Shown here piece by piece: positions 8,233 through 17,721 of a DNA stretch of 50,061 nucleotides. Origin of the DNA: an uncultured Flavonifractor sp. (GTDB lineage Bacteria > Bacillota > Clostridia > Oscillospirales > Oscillospiraceae). The stretch spans positions 1-50,061 of the forward strand of contig CANDFO010000012.1 in the NCBI GenBank assembly GCA_947384055.1, written 5' to 3'. The notes under the pieces were generated by a model that worked only from the letters and a program-made list of their open reading frames with translations, had not been told where the DNA came from and ran no database searches. The translations under genes and the position numbers were made by a program. How positions within the stretch are numbered: the stretch's first letter is position 1; each line of letters opens with the position of its first letter.

Positions 8233-9443
8233 GATAAACTACCTCCCATCGGATCAATGTCCCCCAGGGACAGGCTGCGGCCGGGGAACTGGGTGACGTT
8301 GTTGGGGAGCGTGTCGTCAATATCCGGTCGGTAGGGCTCGGGGACAACGTTGGTGTATTCGGCCATGGTGTCGGTAATGCCGGTATAGATGCGGTAGAGC
8401 ACCTCCCAGGTAGCGTTGTCCACAGTGTCGGTTTGGGGAAGCCCTGCCATCTGCTGAACAGCCTGTACAGCGGCGCTGGTGGCCGGGCCGTAAATGCTGT
8501 CCATCTGCACCATGGGGACGTTGTTGTAGAAGGTGGCCACCACAGCCAGCATGTATTGGAGCAGTCTTACCCGGGGGCTGGTGTCTCCTACGGTGAGGGT
8601 CTCGGGCAGGACAAAGGCAAAGTCGGTAAAGGTCTGCCCCTCGCTGATGAGCTCGGCCAGGTCTAAAATACCTACATAGAGGTAGACCAGCTTATACCAG
8701 GTAGCGTTGCCCACCACGCCGTCCGGAACCAGACTGAAAATCTCCTGGAATCGCTTTACCGCCGCTTCGGTGTTGGTCCCGAATATGCCGTCAACCACGG
8801 GGATTTTTGGAATTGCCGGGTAGTCCCGGGAAATACGGTTGAGCATCACCTGGATCTGGACAACATTCTGTCCCTGGTCGCCCAGGTGCAGAGGGGCGCC
8901 GGGATAGGAGGACTGCACGCCCATGACGGGCGCGCCGGTGACGATTTCAATGTCGTCGCCGTAATAGTGGCGGAGGATTTCTACAGAGTTGTACCCCTGC
9001 TCTGCCAGGGCCTGACTGCCCCACTGGGAGAGTCCGTCGCAGGTAGAGGTAGTGCCGTTGCAGAATTTGGCGGCCAGAGGTTCCACGTGGCCTGTGTACC
9101 GTATGTAATCACGAAAGACGTCGTCCACAATTTGCCCCACATTCTCAAAGATACTGCGTCCTTTGATGAATTTCTGGTCATAGGCGGTACTGGAGGTGAT
9201 CTGAAACGGGTATCCCCGGCTGGGGTAGTACTCGGTATACACCCGGTTCAGGGCAAAGGAAATAATAGCCAGCACGTTGGCGCGGATGGCGGAGGGCTCC
9301 CAGGTGGGATAAATCTCACTGGAGGCCACATTCTTCACGTAGTCTGGAAACGAAACTGTAACGTTTTCCGCGTCGGAATTGGGCGGCCCCAAATGCACCG
9401 TGATGGTCTGAGGGATGTAGGGAGTTACGATTGTATCAGGCAT
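8229..9443 (-). CDS. SpoIID-like domain protein with peptidoglycan-binding repeats
   Basis: A 404-residue protein. The N-terminal part (about 45-160) has the SpoIID/LytB-like pattern: AIRANVLAIISFALNRVYTE, a tyrosine-rich FQITSSTAYDQKF, a disulfide-like CNGTTSTCDG and GLSQWGSQALAEQGYNS. SpoIID itself is a lytic transglycosylase in engulfment. Two PG_binding_1-type repeats follow, near 185-255 (VDGIFGTNTEAAVKRFQ) and 280-355 (DSIYGPATSAAVQAVQ). There is no obvious signal peptide, as in related cortex-associated proteins. The ATG at 9443 has GGAGGG upstream. Its neighbours are the peptidoglycan-binding gene (downstream, overlapping) and the 129-residue gene upstream. Confidence 0.85.
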   Translation of the reverse strand: MPDTIVTPYIPQTITVHLGPPNSDAENVTVSFPDYVKNVASSEIYPTWEPSAIRANVLAIISFALNRVYTEYYPSRGYPFQITSSTAYDQKFIKGRSIFENVGQIVDDVFRDYIRYTGHVEPLAAKFCNGTTSTCDGLSQWGSQALAEQGYNSVEILRHYYGDDIEIVTGAPVMGVQSSYPGAPLHLGDQGQNVVQIQVMLNRISRDYPAIPKIPVVDGIFGTNTEAAVKRFQEIFSLVPDGVVGNATWYKLVYLYVGILDLAELISEGQTFTDFAFVLPETLTVGDTSPRVRLLQYMLAVVATFYNNVPMVQMDSIYGPATSAAVQAVQQMAGLPQTDTVDNATWEVLYRIYTGITDTMAEYTNVVPEPYRPDIDDTLPNNVTQFPGRSLSLGDIDPMGGSLS

Positions 9444-9455
9444 ACTGCTCCCTCC

Positions 9456-9845
9456 TTACAGGTTTTGGGGGGTGGTGGATATGTTTTCTCCTCTGGAGCC
9501 GGGAACAGCCATCTCCGGCAGGGGGATGAGCTCCAGGGCCTGAATGGTTTCGGTGCCGGGGAAGACCTGGATGTCCTGGACCGTGAGGACTTCATACCCC
9601 GGTGCGGCCGCCCACAGGTCCACCAGGGCAAACGGGGCGGCTGCACCGGGGCTTTGGCTGGCGCCGGAGCCGGGGGTGCTGACCTGAATGGGACTGGTTT
9701 TTCCGCTGGAATCTGTGACGCGGGTGGCCAGCAGATTATGCCGGCTCCCGGCGCTTTTTTGAGTGACAGCTACCGTGGCCCCCTGAATGGGAATCTGGGC
9801 CCGGGAGGTATAGACGCGGGTAATGAGGGTTCCGCTGAATTCCAT
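9456..9845 (-). CDS. Small beta-domain protein of the SpoIID-like cluster
   Basis: A 129-residue protein. Its first 90 residues (GTLITRVYTSRAQIPIQGAT, later TDSSGKTSPIQV and VDLWAAAPGYEVLTVQDI) look like a carboxypeptidase regulatory-like or transthyretin-type beta domain. The tail ends IPLPEMAVPGSRG. It is the first gene of the minus-strand cluster, with AAGGAGG 8 bases before ATG 9845 and only 12 bases before the SpoIID-domain gene. I infer an accessory structural role in the same process; no catalytic motif is seen. Confidence 0.7.
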   Translation of the reverse strand: MEFSGTLITRVYTSRAQIPIQGATVAVTQKSAGSRHNLLATRVTDSSGKTSPIQVSTPGSGASQSPGAAAPFALVDLWAAAPGYEVLTVQDIQVFPGTETIQALELIPLPEMAVPGSRGENISTTPQNL

Positions 9846-10118
9846 GGCATACGCCTCCTTTTCGTTCCACTCTATGCGGGATTTCAGGCGCGGGTGAACC
9901 CGGTACTCTGCCAGATGAGGCCCTGTTTGAAAAATGGGGATATGGCCGGCAGCGAAGAATTTTCACGTCCGGCAAGAGATTTTTCGCAGGCATACTGACG
10001 TATGGCAAGGAAAAATCGCGCTGTCCAGGCGGGAAAAGGCTCGCTGCCTGGGCGTTTTAACAATTTTCAAGTTTATTGGTGGATTGGGGGGCAGGCTGGC
10101 GCCCGCGGATTGACCAGG

Positions 10119-10169
10119 ACACAGAAGGCGGACCGACGCTGCTTTGGCAGTGCGGTCCGCTTTCTGTGT
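10119..10169. other. Long intergenic hairpin
   Basis: Arms of 17 bases (10119-10135 and 10153-10169) pair with a single G-U, and the enclosed bases pair again as CTGC-TTTG-GCAG. No T-run follows on either strand. It lies in the 690-base gene-free stretch 9846-10536, which also holds the TATAGTC element and a hairpin by the next ribosome site. I see no coding region there. Confidence 0.6.
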
Positions 10170-10213
10170 ATAAATCCCATCGAATCGGGGAAAATTTCCA
10201 GGTAAAGCGATGA

Positions 10214-10405
10214 TATAGTCGCCGCAGTTGAAAAAGCGCAGCATGCGCTTTTTCCTCCAGTGGGCCATTGGCCCACTGGAGTGTGCGATACACGCCAGCG
10301 GCGTCTATGAAGTCCAAAGCAGGGCCGCATGAGCGGTCCCTGCGGCGATTTTCGCCGCAGGGTTCAAAAGGAGCGATTTGCTCCTTTTGAACCGCTTTGA
10401 CTATA
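10214..10405. mobile_element. MITE-like hairpin-rich element with TATAGTC ends (copy A)
   Basis: A 192-bp segment begins TATAGTC at 10214 and ends GACTATA at 10405. Read inward, the ends are TATAGTCGCCGCAGTTGAAA and TATAGTCAAAGCGGTTCAAA. Inside are four perfect hairpins: 10230-10254 (11 bp), 10255-10281 (12 bp), 10338-10362 (11 bp) and 10361-10393 (14 bp). The same type of ends bounds the element at 44009-44169. There is no transposase, so if mobile it must be moved in trans. Confidence 0.65.
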
Positions 10406-10496
10406 TAGTCAAATTATCTGACGCAAAGAAGGGCTTCTGCCGCTGGGCTTCAGACTTGTGGCTGCGGGGCCCGGCAGCGCACGGGAGTTCTTTTTG

Positions 10497-10521
10497 GTTC
10501 TTTTTTGCTTGAAAAAAGAAC
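10497..10521 (+). promoter_or_regulatory. Hairpin just before the ribosome site of the glucan synthase gene
   Basis: Perfect 10-bp arms GTTCTTTTTT / AAAAAAGAAC with a GCTTG loop end one base before GAGGAGG (10523-10529), which lies 7 bases before the GTG start at 10537. The stem is almost all A-U. It could shield the ribosome site, stabilise the mRNA end, or be incidental. Confidence 0.45.
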
Positions 10522-10536
10522 AGAGGAGGCTGGATT

Positions 10537-13500
10537 GTGGATTTGAGAAAATTGGGGGAGCAGAGCGCGGAGAAGCTGGAGCCCGCAGGCAGGTGCGGCG
10601 GACGCACCTGGGCCCGGCAGATCCGGCGGGCTTTGGCAGAGCTCTCCGCGGCCCGGGAGCGGGAGGCCCGGCGGCAGGGGGAGAATTCCGGTGCGGCGGA
10701 GTGGCTCCTGGACAACTGGTATCTGGCTCAGCGGGAGGGGAAAGAGGCGGAACAGGCTCTGCGCGGGACGCCCCGCCGATTCCGGGCCGCGGCGGGCGTG
10801 CCTTACCCGGCGGGATTGGCACTCCGCCTGGCGGAGGCGGCCGGGGAACTGGACGCCGGGGCGCTGGACGCCTTTTTAACGGGAGTTCAGGAGACGCAGC
10901 CCCTCTCAGAGCTGGAGCTGGCCTATTTTGTTCCGGCGCTGAAAGGGGCGCTGGTCTGCCGCCTGTCGGCGCTGTGCGCACGGCTGGACCGGGAAGAGCA
11001 GGACCTGGCGGCGGAGATAGGGGCGGTATTTACCGCCCTGCGAAGTCTGTCCGGGGCCAATCTGTCAAAAATTCTGGAGGCCAACAGCCAGGTGGAACAG
11101 GCTTTGCGCCGGGACCCGGCGGGGGAATATGGCCGGATGGACGACGGCACCCGCTCCCGCTATCGGGACCGGCTCTGCCTGCTGGCCAGGAAGAACGGTC
11201 TGTCGGAGCGGGAGACGGCGGAACGGGTGCTGGCCCTGTGCCGGGAGGGGCAGGGCCAGGCGCGGCATGTGGGCTATTTCCTCTTTGTCCGCCCCCTGGG
11301 ACGGACGCCCCGAAAGCGTGAAGGCGGCTGGTATATTGCCGCTGTGGTCCTGCCCACCCTGTTTCTGGTGCTGCTGCTGGGGTTCCGGCTCCACAGCTGG
11401 GCGGTGACGCTGCTGCTCCTGCTGCCGGTGTCGGATGTGGTCAAAAACCTGCTGGATTTCCTGGCGGTTCACCTGGTCCGGCCCCGGCCGGTATGCCGCA
11501 TGGCCCTGGAGGGGGGAATACCTCCCCAGGGAAGGACACTGTGCGTCATTGCAGGGCTGCTTACCGGACCGGAGAGCGGCGGGGAATACGCCGCGCTGCT
11601 GGAACGCTACCGGCTGGCCAACCGGGACGCGGGGGAAGAGCTGCGGTTCGGCCTGCTGGCCGACCTGCCGGACAGCGCCAGGCCCATGGACGGGGCGCGC
11701 CGGGCGTGGGTGGAGTCGGCCGCCCGCACCATAGATGCCCTCAACGAGACCTACGGCGGGGGCTTTTACCTGTTTTTCCGCAAGCCGGTGTTTCAGCCCG
11801 CGGACGAGCGCTGGCTGGGCTGGGAGCGCAAACGGGGGGCGCTGCTGGAGCTGTGCCGCCTGCTGAGGGGGAAAAAGACAGGACTTCATGTCCGGGCCGG
11901 GGATAGAAGAGCCCTGCGGGACACCAGATTCGTTATCACCCTGGACTCGGATACCGCGCTGAATGTGGGGGCGGCCCGGGAGCTGGCGGGAGCTATGCTC
12001 CACCCCCTGAACCGGGCGGTGGTGGACCCCCGGCGTCGGGTGGTGCTCTCCGGGTACGGACTGCTCCAGCCCCGGGTGGGGGTGGAGCTCAACGCCGCCA
12101 GCCGCAGTCAGTTCGCCCGCATTTTCGCCGGGCAGGGGGGCGTGGACCCCTATGGCTCCACCGCCAGCGATGTGTATCACGACCTGTTTGACCAGGGCAC
12201 CTATACGGGAAAAGGCATTTTTGACGTGGAGGCCTTTCTGACCTGTCTGGAGGGCCGCCTGCCGGAAAATCAGGTGCTCTCCCATGACCTGCTGGAGGGG
12301 TCCTACCTCCACGCGGGACTCATTGGAGATGTGGAGCTTACCGATAGCTATCCCTATAAAGTGACCTCTTACTTTGCGCGCCTCCACCGCTGGGTCCGGG
12401 GAGACTGGCAGCTGCTCCCCTGGCTCCGGCGGCGGGTGCGCACCCAGGCAGGAGGACGGGAGCGCAACCCTATCCCCACCCTGGCAAAATGGAAGATTTT
12501 CGACAATCTGCGCCGCTCGCTGTCTCCGGTGTGCACCCTGCTGGCGCTGTTGCTGGGGATGTGCCTGCCCGGGCCGGATTTTGCCACGGCCGCGGGGTGC
12601 GCGGTGATTGCCGCCGCGTCTAATCTGCTTCTGTCCGGGGCGGAGCTCTTCTGCCGGGGCGGGCGGGGCCTGCGGGAGCGCTATCACTCCGCCATCATCG
12701 CCGGGTTTGGCGGCGCGGTGCTCCAGACCCTGGTACAGCTTCTGTTCCTGCCCATTCACGCCTGGACCTGCGCCTCGGCCATTGTTACCGCCCTGTGGAG
12801 GCAGTTTGTCTCCCGAAAGAATCTCCTGGCCTGGGTAACGGCGGCGGACGCGGAAAAACGGGCGGGTGACGGCGTCGGGGCCAATTACCGCAGGCAGTGG
12901 CCGGCCATAGCTGCGGGCGCTGTAGCGATGCTCTTTTCCCGCTACCCGGCGGGTGCGGCGGTGGGATTGGTGTGGATGCTGTCCCCGGTGCTGGCCTGGG
13001 CCATGAGCCGGCCGCTGGACCGCCCGCAGCGGGCTCCGGCCTCCGACCGGGCCTTTTTGCTCCACCAGGGGGCGCTGATCTGGCAGTGCTTTGCCGACTG
13101 GCTCCGGCCGGAGGACCACTGGCTTCCCCCGGACAACGTGCAGGAGCAGCCGGAGCTGGGCCCCGCCCGGCGGACCTCGCCTACTAATATCGGCATGGCG
13201 CTGCTGAGCTGTCTGGCGGCGGCGGACCTGGAGCTGTGCGCCAGGAGCCAGGCGGCGGAGCTTATAGGGCACATGCTGGACACCCTGGAGGAGCTGCCGA
13301 AGTGGTACGGGCACCTGTACAACTGGTACGACACCGCCTCTGCTCAGCCCCTGGAGCCCCGCTATGTATCCACAGTGGATGCGGGAAATCTGTGCGGCTG
13401 CCTGATTGCCCTGCGGGAGGGGCTGTACGAGTGGGGGCAGGATGGCCTGGCCCGCCGTGCGGAGGCCCTGTCAGACGCTATGGGGTTTGCCCGGCTTTAC

Positions 13501-16500
13501 GACAAAGAGCGGAGACTTTTCTATATCGGATACGATGTTCAGCGGGAAGGCTATACCCAGGGCTGGTATGACCTGATGGCCAGTGAAGCCCGGCAGACCA
13601 GCTATATTGCCGTGGCCCGGGGAGAGGTTTCGCCCCGGCATTGGCGGCGTCTGAGCCGGATGCTGGTGGGGGATGGGGATTACCGGGGCATGGCCTCCTG
13701 GACGGGGACCATGTTTGAGTATTTTATGCCCAATCTCCTGCTGCCTGTAGAGCCTAACAGCCTGATGTATGAATCTCTTGCCTTCTGCCTCTATGAGCAG
13801 AAGCGCCGGGGGGCCAGGACCAAAACCCCATGGGGGACTTCTGAGTCCTGCTTTTATGCCTTTGACCCCGGCCTGAGTTATCAATACAAGGCCCACGGGG
13901 TGCAGCGGCTGGGCCTGAAGCGGGGACTGGACAGCGAGCTGGTGGCGGCGCCCTACGCCTCCTTTCTGGCGCTGCTGCTGGCGCCGGGAAGCGCCGGACG
14001 GAACCTCCGCCGCCTGCGGGACCTGGGGGCTGAGGGAAAATACGGCCTGTACGAGGCGCTGGATTTCACCCCCGCCCGCCAGGTAGGAGAGGGCGGGTTT
14101 CAACCGGTGCGGACCTTCATGTCCCACCATCTGGGCATGAGCCTGGTGGCGGTGGACAACGCCCTCAACGGCGGAATCATGCAGGCGCGGTTTATGCGGG
14201 ACTGCTCTATGGGAGCTTTCCGGGAGCTTTTGCAGGAGAAGGTGCCCGTTGGGGCGGCGGTGCTGAAAAATGTCTCCCACGAGGTGCCGGAGAAGCCCAG
14301 ACGGTTTCAGGAGGAGCGTTTTGTTCGGGAGTGTACCTGGACCGGGGAGGGCCGGCCCGCCTGCCACCTGGTATCCAATGGGGGATATACCGTCCTCTGC
14401 GCCGCCAACGGCTGGAGCCGTGCCCGGATGGGGAGTACGGCCCTGACCACAGACCGGGGAATTTCTCTCTGGCTGTATGGGGAGGAGGGGCTGCTTCCGC
14501 TGGAGGCGGAACACTGCCGGTTTGACAGCGGAGCCGCCTGGACGCTGACCCGTGAGACCCTCTCTGTCCTCCATAGCCTGCGGGTGCCGGAGGGGGAGAA
14601 CGGGGAGATAAGGGAAGTGACCCTCCGCTGGCAGGGGGAGCGGCCCCTTCGGGGAGAGCTGGTCTGCTATCTGGAGCCGGTGTTGGCCCGCCGAGAGGAC
14701 TACCTGGCGCACCCCGCCTTTTCCAAGCTCTTTCTGGAGAGCGCCTATACCGGGGACGGCGTAGTATTTACCCGCCGCCCCAGAAGGCCGGAGGAGGGAA
14801 CGCCGGCCCTGGCGGTGCTCTGGGACCGGGAGGAGGCTTTTTTCGATACCAGCCGGGAGACCGCCCTGGGGAGGGGGGGACTGCGGGCGCTGCCCCAGGC
14901 CCTGTCCCGGCCGGCCCAGAGCTCTGCCGGGGCGGTGCTGGACCCCTGCCTGCTGCTCCGGCTGCCTCTGGCCCTGGAGAAGGGGGACGCCTTTACCGTC
15001 CGCCTGGCTTTGGCCGCCGGACAGGGAGGAGAGGAGGCGGTGGAGGCTGCCCGCCGCCTGCTGCAAGGGGGCGCGGGCCGGGAGAATCTGCTTCTGGACC
15101 GGCTCTCGGCGGTGTGCAGGCTGGACCGCAGGGCGGTAACGCAGGCATTTGAACTGCTGGACGCTCTGGTGTTTCAGCCGGCCCGGGCGCCCTTTGACCA
15201 GCGGCGTCTGTGGCCTTATGGGATTTCCGGCGATCTGCCCATTGCCGCCCTGCCTATCGGCGGGGAGGAGGAGACCGAAAATGCGCTGCCCTGGCTGGGC
15301 TGCCACAAGCTGCTGAACCAGCTGGGGTGGTCCTTTGACCTGGTCTTTTTGTTGGATGAGGGGGGCGACTACCGCCGTCCCGCCCGGGGTGCGCTTGTGG
15401 AGGCGCTGAAATCCATCGGCTGGGACCATATGCTGGGAGCCCGGGGCGGGGTCCACCTGACCGGCCCGGCGGAGGCCGTGCTGGAGGGGGCGGCGGTGCG
15501 TCTGGACCGGCCCTGGCCGGCTTATCAGTGGAAAAAGCCTGAACAGGGAAAAGCCTTTACAGTGAGGCCGGGAGTTCCCCTGTGGGAGAGCGGCCCGGAT
15601 GGGGAGTTTATTTTCCACTGCGGTCCTCAGCTGCCCCCGGTAGGGTGGAGCCAGATGCTTACCAACGGCTCCATAGGCTGGATGACGGACGAGACCGGCT
15701 GCGGCCACCTGTGGCAGGGCAACGCCCGGGAGCACCCGCTGACCCCCTGGAACAACGACCCGCTGGCGGTGGGGGGACCGGAGCGGCTGTTTCTGCTGCG
15801 GCAGGAGGAGCGGCGCTCACTTTTTGCCGACGGCGATGGACTGGCGTGTACTGTGACCTATGGTCCCGGCTTTGCCCGCTGGGTGAAATGCTGGGGAAAG
15901 CACACCATAACCACGACTGCGTTTGTGCCCATTGGCCGGGATGCCCGGGTGCTGCTGGTGGAGTGGAGCGGAGAGTCCTGCGGTCTGGTGCACAGGATTG
16001 AGGGAAAAGGAGAACGACTTTACACTTTAAACCGGGAGCTGGCACTGTCCACGGGGCCGGAGCTGCTGAACGAAGCGCTGTCCCCCCAGGAAGCCCGAAA
16101 GGAACTGGGACGCGCCGTAATGTACTGGACGCACCGGGTGTCCGCCCTGAAGGTCCGTACACCGGACTCTGCCCTGGACCGCTGTCTCAACGGCTGGTGC
16201 CTGTATCAGGTCATTGCGTGCCGCCTGATGGGGCGGACTTCCCGCTACCAGAATGGAGGGGCCTATGGATTCCGGGACCAGCTTCAGGACGTGGGGGCCC
16301 TTCTCCTCACCGACGGACAGCCGGCCAGGGAGCAGCTGCTGCGGGCCTGTGCCCACCAGTTTCGGGAGGGCGATGTTCAGCATTGGTGGCATGACCCGCC
16401 GGAAGAGGAGCCGAATCAGGCGGGAAAAGGGGTACGCACCCGCATCAGCGACGACCTGCTGTGGCTGCCGTTTATTCTGTGCGACTACCTGGAAAAGCGG

Positions 16501-17619
16501 GGGGACTGGGAAATTCTGGAGGAGGAAGTGCCTTTCCTGGAGACGCCGGAGCTGAGACCGGAAGAGCGGGAACGGTATGAACAGCCTAAAATTTCCCAGG
16601 AAATGGAAAATGTGTACGGCCACGCCTGCCGCGCGGTGGAGCGGTTTCTGGCCCGGGGGACGGGAGAACATGGCCTGGCCCTTATGGGCTGCGGGGACTG
16701 GAATGACGGTATGGACCGGGTGGGGCAGGAGGGCCGGGGGGAGAGCGTATGGCTCACCTGGTTTGGGGCCTGTGTGCTGGAGCGTTTTGCCCCAGTTTGT
16801 GAACAGATGGGAGATGAGCAGCGGGCCCGGAACTGTCGGGAGGCTGCCCGGGAACTGATCCGGGCGGCCAACGCCGCTTGGGACGGGGACTGGTTTCTGC
16901 GGGGCTACTATGACAGCGGAGCCCCGCTGGGAAGCCGCCGGAGCGTCCAGTGCCAGATTGACTCCATCGCTCAGAGCTGGTCGGCGCTGGCCGGAGGAGA
17001 CCGGGAGAAATCCCGCCGGGCGGTGCGGTCGGCCCTGGACCGGCTCTTTGACCGCTCAGCCGGCGTGGTGAAGCTCTTTGACCCGCCCTTTGACGGGGGT
17101 GAGCAGGACCCGGGGTATATCCGGGGCTATATACCCGGTGTGCGGGAGAACGGCGGACAGTATACCCATGGGGCGGTGTGGCTGGCCCTGGCGTGCTTCC
17201 GTCTGGAGATGCCGGAGGAGGGGCGGGACATTCTGACCGCCCTGCTGCCGGAGCGGAAGGACCCCACTGTTTATCGGGCGGAGCCCTATGTCATTGCCGC
17301 CGACGTGTATGCCAACCCCGCCCACCTGGGGCGGGGCGGCTGGAGCTGGTACACCGGGGCGGCCGGGTGGTTCTACCGCACCGCCATGGAGGAGATGCTG
17401 GGCTTCCGGCTGCGGGCGGGGCGGCTGTTTCTGGAGCCTGTTCTGCCGGAGGACTGGCCAGGGTTCTCCGCCGTCTGGCGGATGGAGCGGGCCACTTTGC
17501 ACATTGAGGTCAGACGGGGCGCGGAGAAAACCACCCGCCTGGATGGAAAGCCGGTTCCGGCGGGGGTGGAGCTGGGGCGTCTGACCGGGGAGCACAGGCT
17601 GGAGGTTATAGTGGTATAG
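10537..17619 (+). CDS. Cyclic beta-1,2-glucan synthase-type protein (GT84/glycoamylase-like/GH94)
   Basis: A 2360-residue membrane enzyme with the NdvB/ChvB layout, whose characterised relatives make and trim beta-1,2-glucans. After an N-terminal helical region there are membrane segments at about 268-315. The glycosyltransferase core has DSDT at 470-473, LSHDLLEG near 582 and LHRWVRGDWQ near 618. More membrane helices follow at about 660-830. A glycoamylase-like domain (YVSTVDAGNLCG near 945) comes next, then carbohydrate-binding and GH94 phosphorylase modules with GCGDWNDGMD near 2051-2060, which holds the family's general-acid aspartate. The start is GTG with GAGGAGG 7 bases upstream. The product in this organism (secreted, cyclic or linear glucan) is inferred. 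It appears monocistronic. Confidence 0.93.
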   Translation: MDLRKLGEQSAEKLEPAGRCGGRTWARQIRRALAELSAAREREARRQGENSGAAEWLLDNWYLAQREGKEAEQALRGTPRRFRAAAGVPYPAGLALRLAEAAGELDAGALDAFLTGVQETQPLSELELAYFVPALKGALVCRLSALCARLDREEQDLAAEIGAVFTALRSLSGANLSKILEANSQVEQALRRDPAGEYGRMDDGTRSRYRDRLCLLARKNGLSERETAERVLALCREGQGQARHVGYFLFVRPLGRTPRKREGGWYIAAVVLPTLFLVLLLGFRLHSWAVTLLLLLPVSDVVKNLLDFLAVHLVRPRPVCRMALEGGIPPQGRTLCVIAGLLTGPESGGEYAALLERYRLANRDAGEELRFGLLADLPDSARPMDGARRAWVESAARTIDALNETYGGGFYLFFRKPVFQPADERWLGWERKRGALLELCRLLRGKKTGLHVRAGDRRALRDTRFVITLDSDTALNVGAARELAGAMLHPLNRAVVDPRRRVVLSGYGLLQPRVGVELNAASRSQFARIFAGQGGVDPYGSTASDVYHDLFDQGTYTGKGIFDVEAFLTCLEGRLPENQVLSHDLLEGSYLHAGLIGDVELTDSYPYKVTSYFARLHRWVRGDWQLLPWLRRRVRTQAGGRERNPIPTLAKWKIFDNLRRSLSPVCTLLALLLGMCLPGPDFATAAGCAVIAAASNLLLSGAELFCRGGRGLRERYHSAIIAGFGGAVLQTLVQLLFLPIHAWTCASAIVTALWRQFVSRKNLLAWVTAADAEKRAGDGVGANYRRQWPAIAAGAVAMLFSRYPAGAAVGLVWMLSPVLAWAMSRPLDRPQRAPASDRAFLLHQGALIWQCFADWLRPEDHWLPPDNVQEQPELGPARRTSPTNIGMALLSCLAAADLELCARSQAAELIGHMLDTLEELPKWYGHLYNWYDTASAQPLEPRYVSTVDAGNLCGCLIALREGLYEWGQDGLARRAEALSDAMGFARLYDKERRLFYIGYDVQREGYTQGWYDLMASEARQTSYIAVARGEVSPRHWRRLSRMLVGDGDYRGMASWTGTMFEYFMPNLLLPVEPNSLMYESLAFCLYEQKRRGARTKTPWGTSESCFYAFDPGLSYQYKAHGVQRLGLKRGLDSELVAAPYASFLALLLAPGSAGRNLRRLRDLGAEGKYGLYEALDFTPARQVGEGGFQPVRTFMSHHLGMSLVAVDNALNGGIMQARFMRDCSMGAFRELLQEKVPVGAAVLKNVSHEVPEKPRRFQEERFVRECTWTGEGRPACHLVSNGGYTVLCAANGWSRARMGSTALTTDRGISLWLYGEEGLLPLEAEHCRFDSGAAWTLTRETLSVLHSLRVPEGENGEIREVTLRWQGERPLRGELVCYLEPVLARREDYLAHPAFSKLFLESAYTGDGVVFTRRPRRPEEGTPALAVLWDREEAFFDTSRETALGRGGLRALPQALSRPAQSSAGAVLDPCLLLRLPLALEKGDAFTVRLALAAGQGGEEAVEAARRLLQGGAGRENLLLDRLSAVCRLDRRAVTQAFELLDALVFQPARAPFDQRRLWPYGISGDLPIAALPIGGEEETENALPWLGCHKLLNQLGWSFDLVFLLDEGGDYRRPARGALVEALKSIGWDHMLGARGGVHLTGPAEAVLEGAAVRLDRPWPAYQWKKPEQGKAFTVRPGVPLWESGPDGEFIFHCGPQLPPVGWSQMLTNGSIGWMTDETGCGHLWQGNAREHPLTPWNNDPLAVGGPERLFLLRQEERRSLFADGDGLACTVTYGPGFARWVKCWGKHTITTTAFVPIGRDARVLLVEWSGESCGLVHRIEGKGERLYTLNRELALSTGPELLNEALSPQEARKELGRAVMYWTHRVSALKVRTPDSALDRCLNGWCLYQVIACRLMGRTSRYQNGGAYGFRDQLQDVGALLLTDGQPAREQLLRACAHQFREGDVQHWWHDPPEEEPNQAGKGVRTRISDDLLWLPFILCDYLEKRGDWEILEEEVPFLETPELRPEERERYEQPKISQEMENVYGHACRAVERFLARGTGEHGLALMGCGDWNDGMDRVGQEGRGESVWLTWFGACVLERFAPVCEQMGDEQRARNCREAARELIRAANAAWDGDWFLRGYYDSGAPLGSRRSVQCQIDSIAQSWSALAGGDREKSRRAVRSALDRLFDRSAGVVKLFDPPFDGGEQDPGYIRGYIPGVRENGGQYTHGAVWLALACFRLEMPEEGRDILTALLPERKDPTVYRAEPYVIAADVYANPAHLGRGGWSWYTGAAGWFYRTAMEEMLGFRLRAGRLFLEPVLPEDWPGFSAVWRMERATLHIEVRRGAEKTTRLDGKPVPAGVELGRLTGEHRLEVIVV

Positions 17620-17677
17620 AATAGAGGGAGCTGTTCCGTCTCTCGTTACACGCTGAGACAGAAAGCGCTCCAAAACA

Positions 17678-17715
17678 GCAGAGCCCGCCGCGCATTTAAG
17701 CGCGGCGGGCTCTGC
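17678..17715. terminator. Locus-specific hairpin, left copy (repeat locus 2)
   Basis: A perfect 16-bp stem (17678-17693 with 17700-17715) encloses ATTTAA. It follows the glucan synthase gene and lies 6 bases left of the repeat element. It recurs with two changed bases at 17921-17958. Confidence 0.8.
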
Positions 17716-17721
17716 TCAGTC

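Noticed and set aside
9846..10050. Possible sporulation sigma-E/G/K promoter before the SpoIID-like cluster
   Set aside because: Some GCATA- and CATA-like strings are present, but none pair at proper spacing with enough confidence.
11065..13314. Long minus-strand open frame (about 749 codons) opposite the glucan synthase gene
   Set aside because: It is the GC-rich shadow of the plus-strand gene, with low-complexity Pro/Arg/Gln composition and no recognisable domain.
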